This document shows positions 1-5,130 of a stretch of 5,308 nt of DNA, in pieces; position 1 is the first letter of the stretch, and each line of letters starts with the position of its first letter. Made by a program: the position numbers and the translations under genes. The notes under the pieces were generated by a model, which saw only the letters and a list, made by a program, of their open reading frames with translations, made no database searches and had not been told where the DNA came from. Origin of the DNA: DATAWZ01 sp036266975 (GTDB taxonomy: Bacteria; Actinomycetota; Thermoleophilia; Solirubrobacterales; Solirubrobacteraceae). The DNA is taken from the NCBI GenBank assembly GCA_036266975.1, contig DATAWZ010000069.1, positions 1 through 5,308 of the forward strand, written 5' to 3'.

Positions 1-104
1 GCAAATCTTCGCCTGGCGGCGTCCTCGGGAGCCGAAATAGCGCTGCTATTCCGGCTCCCTGCGTCCTGGCCATGCTCGATTTTCGCTCGCGAATCGACGA
101 CCGG
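1..104. repeat. Palindromic repeat copy E0, cut by the window's left edge
   Basis: An imperfect palindrome centred on base 43. The core hairpin runs from 27 to 59: arms 27-34 and 52-59 are perfectly complementary (8 bp), one A/C mismatch follows (35/51), then arms 36-41 and 45-50 (6 bp) enclose a GCT loop at 42-44. Outside the core the flanks (1-26 and 60-86) still show partial complementarity. The segment aatagcgctgctatt is identical to the centre of the copy at 3083-3246, and the flanks gcgtcctcgg and ctccctgcgtcctgg also recur there. The right arm fades after about base 90-104 with no clear terminal AGAACG/CGTTCT. If the copy were as symmetric and long as the one at 3083-3246, it would reach about base 125, into the promoter of the next gene. 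Function is unknown. Confidence 0.8.
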
Positions 105-122
105 ATTTACCGGAGGCACCAC

Positions 123-128
123 TAGACT
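123..128 (+). promoter_or_regulatory. Candidate -10 box for the sugar operon, leaderless start
   Basis: TAGACT fits the actinobacterial -10 pattern TAnnnT and ends 9 bases before the ATG at 138. A transcription start 6-10 bases downstream of the box would fall on or next to the ATG, giving a leaderless mRNA. This agrees with the lack of a Shine-Dalgarno at normal spacing: the only GGAGG (112-116) lies 21 bases upstream of the ATG. No convincing -35 box is visible about 17 bases further up. Confidence 0.45.
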
Positions 129-137
129 GCTCGGGCG

Positions 138-1391
138 ATGAGGCGCGTCGGCGTGATCGGGCTCGGCTACGTGGGCCTCCCGCTGATCATCGCGCTCGCT
201 GAGGCGGGCTGCGAGGTCGTCGGGGTCGACGTCGACGCGCGCCTGGTCGCCGCGCTGCGCGAAGGGCGCTCGCACATCGAGGACGTCGCCGACGATCGGT
301 TGGCCGCCGTCGCCGATCGGGTCCGCTACGAGACCCGCTACGCCTCGCTGTCGGAGTGCGAGGCGGTGCTGGTGTGCGTTCCCACGCCGCTGACCCCCAA
401 CCGCGAGCCCGACCTCTCACCGCTGCTGGAGGCCTCGCGCTCGCTCAGCGAGGTGCTGCGCCCCGGGCAGCTGATCGTGCTCGAGTCGACGACCTACCCG
501 GGCACCACCCGCGAGCGGATGGTGCCGTTGCTGGAGGAGTCGGGCCTGGCTCCCGGCCACGAGTTCCATGTGGCCTTCAGCCCCGAGCGCGTGGACCCCG
601 GGCGCACCGACCACACGCTGCGCACGACCCCGAAGGTCGTGGGGGGCCTGACGCCGGCGTGCGGCGAGCGCGCCGAGGAGCTCTACGGCCTGGTGTGCGA
701 CACGGTCGTGCGCGTCTCCACGCCCGAGGCGGCCGAGCTGACCAAGCTGCTGGAGAACATCTTCCGCTCGGTCAACATCGCGCTGGTCAACGAGCTGGCC
801 CTGCTGTGCGACCGCATGGGCATCGACATCTGGGAGGTCGTCGACGCCGCCGCGACCAAGCCCTACGGCTTCATGCGCTTCGAGCCCGGTCCGGGCATGG
901 GCGGCCACTGCCTGCCCGTCGATCCCTTCTACCTGACCTGGCGTGCACGCGAGTTCGACATGGTGACCGAGTTCATCGAGCTCGCCGGGCGCATCAACCA
1001 GCAGATGCCCTACCACTGCGTGGCCCGCGTCGAGCGAGCGCTCAATGCGCAGGGGCGACCGGTCAAGGGGGCGCGTGTCGGGCTGCTCGGCGTCGCCTAC
1101 AAGCCCGGCGTGAGTGACATCCGCGAGTCGCCGGCGCTGAAGGTCATCGCGCTGCTGCGCGGGCTCGGCGGCGAGATCGCCTACCACGACCCGCACGTCC
1201 CCGAGCTGCGCGAGCAGCTCCTGCGCTCACAGCCGCTCGAGGCGCTGCTCTCCGACAGCGACGTGGTCGTGATCGTCACCGCCCACCCGAGCGTCGACCA
1301 CGCGCTCGCCGCCGGACGCGCGCGGCTGCTGGTCGACCTGCGCGGCGTGACCCGCACGCTGCCCGCCCAGGCCCACGTCGAACGCCTGTGA
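138..1391 (+). CDS. wbpA: UDP-N-acetylglucosamine 6-dehydrogenase (WbpA/WecC-type nucleotide-sugar dehydrogenase)
   Basis: A cytosolic NAD-dependent enzyme that oxidises C6 of a UDP-N-acetylhexosamine twice, giving the uronic acid. The 417-residue length is usual for the family. The N-terminal Rossmann fold has GLGYVGLP (residues 8-15), with an acidic residue at D31 ending beta-2. The central part shows ESTTYPGTT (116-124), SPERVDPG (148-155) and the LTKLLEN helix with K203 and N207. The catalytic motif GGHCLPVDP (255-263) carries the nucleophile C258 and D262. The C-terminal UDP-binding domain has GVAYKPGVSDIRESPAL (318-334). The ATG at 138 is the only plausible start, since an in-frame TAG lies at 123-125. 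The stop overlaps the next gene by four bases (GTGA). Neighbouring wbpB- and wbpD-like genes favour UDP-GlcNAc as substrate over UDP-ManNAc or UDP-glucose, but sequence alone does not settle this. Confidence 0.93.
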   Translation: MRRVGVIGLGYVGLPLIIALAEAGCEVVGVDVDARLVAALREGRSHIEDVADDRLAAVADRVRYETRYASLSECEAVLVCVPTPLTPNREPDLSPLLEASRSLSEVLRPGQLIVLESTTYPGTTRERMVPLLEESGLAPGHEFHVAFSPERVDPGRTDHTLRTTPKVVGGLTPACGERAEELYGLVCDTVVRVSTPEAAELTKLLENIFRSVNIALVNELALLCDRMGIDIWEVVDAAATKPYGFMRFEPGPGMGGHCLPVDPFYLTWRAREFDMVTEFIELAGRINQQMPYHCVARVERALNAQGRPVKGARVGLLGVAYKPGVSDIRESPALKVIALLRGLGGEIAYHDPHVPELREQLLRSQPLEALLSDSDVVVIVTAHPSVDHALAAGRARLLVDLRGVTRTLPAQAHVERL

Positions 1392-2383
1392 GCGTCGGCA
1401 TCGCCGTGGCCGGGCTGGGCTACTGGGGCCCGAACCTGGCCCGCAACTTCGACCGGCTCCCGGACGCGCGTTTGCTCTGGGCGTGTGACGAGCGCGAGCA
1501 GGCGCGCGAGCGCCTGGCCGGCAGCTACCCCGCGACGCGGATGACCGGCGACCTCGACGCGGTGCTCGCCGACCCCGAGGTCGACGCGGTCGCGCTGGCC
1601 ACGCCGGTCCCGCTGCACGCCGAGCACGCGATCCGCGTGCTGCGCGCGGGCAGGCACTGCTTCGTGGAGAAGCCGCTGGCCCAGTCGGCTGCCGACGCCG
1701 AGCGTGTCGTACAGGCCGCGAGCGAGGCCGGGCGGATCCTCATGGTCGGGCACCTGCTCCAGTACCACCCCGGGCTGCGCCTGCTCAAGGAGATCATCGA
1801 CGCCGGTAAGCTCGGCGAGGTCCACTACCTGTACTCCAACCGCCTGAACCTCGGGCAGCTGCGCGCCGACGAGAACGCGCTGTGGAGCCTGGGCGCGCAC
1901 GACGTCTCGGTCGTGCTCGACCTCGTGGGCGAGGAGCCCGAGCAGCTCGCCGCCCACGGCGAGTGCTACATGCGCCCCGGCGTGGAGGACGTCGTGTTCG
2001 CCTACCTGCGCTTTCCCTGCGGCGTGGCCGCCCACCTGCACCTGAGCTGGCTGGACCCGCACAAGGACCGGCGGCTGACCGTGGTCGGCTCGCGCCGAAT
2101 GGCGACCTTCGACGACATGGAGCTCGAGCGCAAGCTGACGATCTACGACAAGGGCTTCGACGGCGCGGCCGACAGCTACGGCGAATACATCACCCGCAGC
2201 GGCGACATCCACTGCCCGCGGGTGCCCAACGCCGAGCCGCTGCGGCTGGAGTGCGAGCATTTCCTGGAGTGCGTGCGCACCGGCGCCACCCCGCGCTCGG
2301 ACGGTCTGGCCGGGCTGCGCGTCGTGCGCGTGCTCGAGGGGCTGCAGGCGCACCTGGAGGGCTCGCGGCGTGCTCAACGCTGA
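1388..2383 (+). CDS. wbpB: Gfo/Idh/MocA oxidoreductase, WbpB/WlbA-like UDP-GlcNAcA 3-dehydrogenase
   Basis: Predicted to oxidise C3 of UDP-GlcNAc uronic acid to the 3-keto sugar, the second step towards UDP-2,3-diacetamido uronic acids. The 331-residue protein has an N-terminal dinucleotide-binding motif GLGYWGPN (9-16), the family signature EKP (94-96, with the active-site lysine K95), GHLLQYHPG (121-129), and GAHDVSVVLDLVGEEP (169-184), whose H171 matches the second conserved active-site residue. The stretch YLYSNRLNLGQLR (147-159) is, from memory, typical of the WlbA/WbpB branch rather than generic sugar dehydrogenases. The GTG start at 1388 overlaps the upstream TGA (GTGA, 4 bases) and has no Shine-Dalgarno of its own, suggesting translational coupling. 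In WbpB the NADH is reoxidised with 2-oxoglutarate; this is family knowledge and not visible here. Confidence 0.9.
   Translation: MSVGIAVAGLGYWGPNLARNFDRLPDARLLWACDEREQARERLAGSYPATRMTGDLDAVLADPEVDAVALATPVPLHAEHAIRVLRAGRHCFVEKPLAQSAADAERVVQAASEAGRILMVGHLLQYHPGLRLLKEIIDAGKLGEVHYLYSNRLNLGQLRADENALWSLGAHDVSVVLDLVGEEPEQLAAHGECYMRPGVEDVVFAYLRFPCGVAAHLHLSWLDPHKDRRLTVVGSRRMATFDDMELERKLTIYDKGFDGAADSYGEYITRSGDIHCPRVPNAEPLRLECEHFLECVRTGATPRSDGLAGLRVVRVLEGLQAHLEGSRRAQR
2356..2360 (+). promoter_or_regulatory. Ribosome binding site fixing the wbpD-like start
   Basis: GGAGG lies inside the end of the preceding gene, nine bases before the GTG at 2370. It supports that GTG as the start and gives a 14-base overlap with the upstream reading frame. 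It is the only start inside the plus-strand operon with a standard Shine-Dalgarno. Confidence 0.7.
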
Positions 2384-3095
2384 CCCGCGCGCGCCCGGGC
2401 TGCTGCTCGGCGAGGACGTCCGCATCGGCGAGCGCACCGTTTTCGGGGCCCACGTCGTCGTGCACGCCGGCACGGTCATCGGCGAGGACTGCGTGATCGA
2501 AGACCACGCGGTGGTCGGCAAGCGCCCGCGCCTCGCCGCCCGCTCGTCGGCCAAGGGCGGCGAGCTGCCCGGTGCGGTGATCGAAGCCGGCGTGACCGTC
2601 TGCACCGGCGCGATCGTGTTCGCCGGCGCCCGCATCGAGGCCGGGGTAATCATCGGCGATCAGGCCTACGTGCGCGAGCGGGCCACGGTCGGGCCGGGGG
2701 CGCTGATCGGTCGCGGCAGCACGGTCGACAACGACGTCGTGGTCGGCGCTCGGGTCAAGGTGCAGACCTCGGTCTACCTGACCGCGTTCAGCGTGGTCGA
2801 GGACGACGTGTTCATCGGGCCCGGGGCGACGACGACCAACGACGACACGATGTCGCGCCACGGCCCCGAGGTCCCGCTGCGCGGCGCGACGCTGCGGCGC
2901 GCCTGCCGGATCGGCGGCGGCGCCGTCCTGGTCCCCGGCGTGGAGGTCGGCGAGGAGGCCTTCGTGGCCGCCGGCGCGGTCGTCACCCGCGACGTGCCCG
3001 CGCGTGCCGTGGTCATCGGCGTCCCCGCCCGGGTCGTGCGCGAGGTGCCCGACGCGGACCTGCTGGAGCACTGGCGGCCCTCAGAACGTGTTTGA
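2370..3095 (+). CDS. wbpD: Left-handed beta-helix N-acetyltransferase, WbpD/WlbB-like
   Basis: Predicted to transfer acetyl from acetyl-CoA to the 3-amino group of UDP-GlcNAc3N uronic acid, the last step of the diacetamido sugar. Of 241 residues, most form hexapeptide repeats ([LIV]-G-x4 type). Examples are VRIG-ERTVFG-AHVVVH-AGTVIG (17-38), AVIEAG-VTVCTG-AIVFAG-ARIEAG-VIIG (70-96), ALIG-RGSTVD-NDVVVG (111-126) and the C-terminal coil ending VVIGVPARVV (214-223). TTTNDD (155-160) sits where WlbB/WbpD proteins have a TND motif with a catalytic-region Asn. An insert at about 51-68 (KRPRLAARSSAKGG) interrupts the coils, as in several sugar acetyltransferases. The last three codons (Glu-Arg-Val) and the TGA lie inside the palindromic element starting at 3083, so the C-terminus may be altered from the ancestral one. 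Assignment as WbpD rather than another sugar O- or N-acetyltransferase rests on operon context. Confidence 0.87.
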   Translation: MLNADPRAPGLLLGEDVRIGERTVFGAHVVVHAGTVIGEDCVIEDHAVVGKRPRLAARSSAKGGELPGAVIEAGVTVCTGAIVFAGARIEAGVIIGDQAYVRERATVGPGALIGRGSTVDNDVVVGARVKVQTSVYLTAFSVVEDDVFIGPGATTTNDDTMSRHGPEVPLRGATLRRACRIGGGAVLVPGVEVGEEAFVAAGAVVTRDVPARAVVIGVPARVVREVPDADLLEHWRPSERV

Positions 3096-3246
3096 CAAGT
3101 GTCCGCACGCGTCTGGCGGCGGCGGATCGGCGCGCTCCGGCGTCCTCGGTCGGGGCAATAGCGCTGCTATTGCGCCCTCCCTGCGTCCTTGGATCGCTTG
3201 ATCCGGCGCTCGCCAGCCACACACGTCCACTTATCAAACACGTTCT
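3083..3246. repeat. Palindromic element E1, 164 bp, complete
   Basis: The whole segment is one long imperfect palindrome centred at 3164. Terminal inverted repeats at 3083-3101 and 3228-3246 (agaacgtgtttgacaagtg and its complement) match at 18 of 19 positions. The central stem pairs 3155-3162 with 3166-3173 around a GCT loop (3163-3165), with further paired stretches between. Its core and right arm are homologous to the copy at the window start, and its left arm shares the exact 16-mer gcacgcgtctggcggc (3105-3120) with the neighbouring element (3272-3287). It begins inside the acetyltransferase gene, whose stop codon it contains. In a transcript running off the operon it would form a very large hairpin, which could stabilise the 3' end or help stop transcription. 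No transposase gene is present, so a non-autonomous MITE- or REP-like element is the simplest description. Confidence 0.85.
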
Positions 3247-3249
3247 ACT

Positions 3250-3451
3250 AGAACGGCTTTCAAGATGATCGGCACGCGTCTGGCGGCCGCACCCCATTCG
3301 GGGCACAAGCGGACACATCGCGCTGCGGCGTCACCCGTGCCCCGAATGGGGTATCGCCCCTTGACGTGGCCTGTCGGCTGTCCCCACCCGCCCTGGCATC
3401 GCTCGGTCCGGGGCTCGCCCGCCACGCACCGCTCATTGTGAAAGACGTTCT
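3250..3451. repeat. Palindromic element E2, 202 bp, related to E1 with lopsided arms
   Basis: Terminal inverted repeats at 3250-3272 and 3429-3451 match at 19 of 23 positions and share the AGAACG...CGTTCT ends of E1. The right arm (about 3385-3451) aligns with the right arms of E1 and of the window-start copy through motifs such as atcgct, tccgg, gctcgcc and gccac. The left arm shares the 16-mer gcacgcgtctggcggc with E1. The inner hairpin is off centre: 41 bases separate the left terminus from it, against 99 bases on the right, so the left arm appears to have lost about 60 bases. E2 follows E1 after only three bases (ACT). Confidence 0.78.
3291..3352. repeat. Perfect 16-bp inverted repeat forming the core stem of E2
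   Basis: Arms accccattcggggcac (3291-3306) and its exact complement (3337-3352) enclose 30 bases. Within those 30 bases a small CGC-GCT-GCG hairpin (3319-3327) keeps the same GCT triloop seen in the two other copies, although its stem sequence is different. The arms have no sequence in common with the equivalent stems of the other copies. Confidence 0.85.
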
Positions 3452-3471
3452 AAACGACCGCAGCGCCCCGG

Positions 3472-3500
3472 GGCCCGGCGACCGCGCCCCCGGGCCTTTA
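3472..3500 (+). terminator. Candidate GC hairpin terminator between converging genes
   Basis: ggcccgg (3472-3478) and ccgggcc (3490-3496) form a 7-bp all-GC stem with an 11-base loop, followed by TTTA on the plus strand. The T-tract is very short, so this is a weak intrinsic terminator at best. Its place between the plus-strand sugar operon and the end of the minus-strand gene string is where one is expected. The bases between E2 and this hairpin (3452-3471) and between it and the minus-strand stop at 3527 show nothing else. Confidence 0.4.
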
Positions 3501-3526
3501 CCCCAATCAAAGAAGTGCCCGCGGGC

Positions 3527-4336
3527 CTACGGCGCCTTGGCCAGGTAGCGCTGCCCGGCGTGCACCAGTATCTGGCGATGGCGGCGGAAGTCGTCGACGA
3601 GGATCGCGACGCGCGCGCCTTGCCCGCCAGGCACACGCTCGGCGAGGCCGCGTCGCTGATCGGCAGCGTCACCAGCCCGCGGCTGCAGCAGGCTGAACAC
3701 GCCGCCGGAGAAGGTGCCCGACTGGGTCTTGTGCGCGGTGCCGGTCGAGGCGACGATGCGCACCGTTCCCGCCGTCGTGTTCAGCTGGGCGCCGAAGGGG
3801 ATCTGGCTCGCCTGCGTGAGCGGGACGAAGCCCTGGCCCCGGGCGGCGGCGGCGATGCTCGCCGGCCACAGCGACCACAGGCGGCGGCCGCGCTCGCCGG
3901 CAGCTTGATGAGCACCGTGCCCGACACGACCGTGAGGTTGGCCGTCTTGAACGGGTCGGCGCCGGCAGTGGCCTCGTCGACCCCGGACCGCTGGTGCGGG
4001 TGCCGGTGAACGTGCCGCTCAGCGGGTCGCCACCGGCCGAGACGGTGCCCTGACCGTGGGAGACGTAAGAGGGGTCCTGGACGTACGGCCCGGTGGTGAG
4101 GGCGAACGAGTCGCCGGTGAGCACCCCGCTGTCCGGCCAGGTGCAGCCGGCGCCGTTGCCGAAGGCGCCGGTCGCCATGTTCTCCTGCGTGAAGTCGTCG
4201 GTGCCCGGATAGCCGGCGCCGCCGGCCATGCCGACGACGCTCCAGTAGCCGAGGATGTTGACCGTCGTGGAGGCGGCCGCGACCGCCGGCGCGGGCAGCG
4301 CCGCCGCCGTGACGTCGGGGCGATTCGCGCCCTCAT
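3527..4336 (-). pseudogene. Decayed gene for a secreted actinobacterial hypothetical protein
   Basis: Protein-like sequence continues from 4336 to the TAG at 3529-3527 but changes frame about five times. The ATG (4336-4334) overlaps the methyltransferase stop as ATGA and opens MRARIA. The frame then shifts to an Ala-rich export-signal-like stretch (TAAALPAPAVAAAS) and TTVNILGYWSVVG... down to about 3985. There one lost G in a G-run (3981-3984) moves it to DEATAGADPFKTANLTVVSG and VLIKLPAS. A 35-base excess near 3866-3900 shifts it to GFVPLTQASQIPFGAQL and TQSGTFSGGVFSLLQ. Two bases appear missing near 3675-3683 (GLVTLPISDAASPSVCLAGK), and another change near 3609-3620 leads to the end, LVDDFRRHRQILVHAGQRYL. 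The last blocks resemble, from memory, exported hypothetical proteins of Thermoleophilia, in which a further segment of about 40 residues separates the Cys-Gly-Lys region from the C-terminus. Function is unknown. Sequencing error could explain single shifts but hardly all. Confidence 0.72.
3845..3900 (-). repeat. Imperfect direct repeat, 35-base offset, inside the decayed gene
   Basis: Read on the minus strand, ccggcgagcgcggccgccgcc (from 3900) recurs as ccggcgagcatcgccgccgcc (from 3865), matching at 18 of 21 positions. Omitting the 35 bases 3866-3900 joins VLIKLPAS directly to IAAAARGQGFVPL in one frame, so a duplication-like gain of 35 bases explains one of the frameshifts. The copies are not identical, so the event is either old or more complex than a simple duplication. 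Confidence 0.5.
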
Positions 4337-5130
4337 GCCGTGCTCGCCAGCGTGAGCAGGTACTCGGCCGACACGCGCAGCGTGCCGTCGGTCGCCTCGT
4401 TGGCGCCCCCGTACAGATCGAGGATCGCCGCGTGCGCCTCGGGCCAGCGCCCCTCGGGCTCGAGGTGGCTGCGGACCCGCAGGACCGGCCCGAGCAACTC
4501 CTCGTTGAAGGCCACGAACCCCTCCACCGAGTCGGCCTGGAAGGTGACGTGCTCGTGGGTGCAGGTGCACTGCGCGGCGTCGGAGAGCAGCCCGCGCACG
4601 TGCTCCTCCACACCCCAGTCCATCGGTGAGGCCGCCCCCTCGGGCGGGGGCAGGAACGCCGCGAGGCGGTGGTGGAGCTGGCCCTGCACGCCGGTGGGGG
4701 TCCACCCGGTGACGGCCACCGTCCCGCCCGGCCGGCAGACGCGCAGCAGCTCGGCCGCCGCGCGCGGCTGGTCGGGCGCGAAGATGACGCCGAACACCGA
4801 CGTGACCCGGTCGAAGCTCGCATCCTCGAAGGGCAGCGCCTCGGCGTCGCCCTCGACGAACTCGACCGACAGCCCCTCTCCCTGCGCCCGCTCGCGCGCG
4901 GCGACGAGCAGCTCGGGGGTGAGGTCGAGCCCGGTCACCTGGGCGCCGCGGCGGGCCGCGGCGAGCGCCGCGTTGCCGCTGCCGGTGGCCACGTCGAGCA
5001 GGCGCTCGCCCGAGCCGGCGTCCACGCGCTCGACGGCGAGCAGCGACGCGCTCTCGATCATCGTGGCGATCCGCGGGTAGTCGCCGCTGGACCACGCGCG
5101 GCGCTGCGCCGCCTTGAACCGCTCGCTCAC
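4333..5130 (-). CDS. Class I SAM-dependent methyltransferase (UbiE/Methyltransf_11-like)
   Basis: A cytosolic methyltransferase of 265 residues with an unknown acceptor. The Rossmann-like fold shows motif I LLDVATGSGNAALAAA (44-59), the acidic end of beta-2 in GLDLTPELL (67-75, D69, expected to bind the SAM ribose), GDAEALPFEDASFDRV (94-109) with the aspartate that usually contacts adenine, and the post-motif LLRVCRPGGTVAV (128-140). The C-terminal half is a variable acceptor domain. The start is GTG at 5130-5128; the opening FKAAQRRAWSSGDYP (5-19) is the usual N-terminus of this subgroup, so a start at the next ATG (residue 24) is unlikely. The GTG overlaps the aminotransferase stop (GTGA), and its own TGA overlaps the next start (ATGA), so it is the middle gene of a coupled string. 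It might methylate a sugar or lipid linked to the neighbouring pathway, but nothing in the sequence shows that. Confidence 0.9.
   Translation of the reverse strand: MSERFKAAQRRAWSSGDYPRIATMIESASLLAVERVDAGSGERLLDVATGSGNAALAAARRGAQVTGLDLTPELLVAARERAQGEGLSVEFVEGDAEALPFEDASFDRVTSVFGVIFAPDQPRAAAELLRVCRPGGTVAVTGWTPTGVQGQLHHRLAAFLPPPEGAASPMDWGVEEHVRGLLSDAAQCTCTHEHVTFQADSVEGFVAFNEELLGPVLRVRSHLEPEGRWPEAHAAILDLYGGANEATDGTLRVSAEYLLTLASTA

Noticed and set aside
111..116. CGGAGG upstream of the first gene as its ribosome binding site
   Set aside because: It lies 21 bases before the only possible ATG, too far for initiation, and an in-frame TAG at 123-125 rules out an earlier start that could use it.
1181..2653. 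Long minus-strand open frame of about 490 codons opposite the sugar genes
   Set aside because: High-GC sequence leaves long open antisense frames. Its translation is low-complexity Ala/Arg/Val/Gln-rich with no domain, while the plus strand carries clear enzyme motifs throughout.
3004..3201. Small plus-strand reading frame whose middle resembles a peptide encoded at the window start (both contain NSAAI)
   Set aside because: The likeness comes from the shared palindromic DNA repeat read in the same relative frame. The first third is an out-of-frame reading of the acetyltransferase gene, and there is no Shine-Dalgarno at usual spacing.
3083..3451. Possible integron attC sites, because of palindromes ending in GAAC/GTTC
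   Set aside because: The elements are symmetric to their termini, are longer than typical attC sites, lack the RYYYAAC/GTTRRRY core with unpaired bases, and no integrase or cassette arrangement is visible.
3083..3451. CRISPR-like array or tRNA genes in the repeat-rich intergenic stretch
   Set aside because: There are only two large palindromic units, with no short regularly spaced repeats and unique spacers. No cloverleaf with a T-loop GTTC in the right place or CCA end can be drawn.
3669..4823. Long minus-strand open frame of 384 codons running through the methyltransferase and the decayed gene
   Set aside because: Its first half is the methyltransferase in the wrong frame, and only the middle (about 4325-3985) is protein-like. 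It is an accidental fusion of a shadow frame with one intact stretch of the pseudogene.
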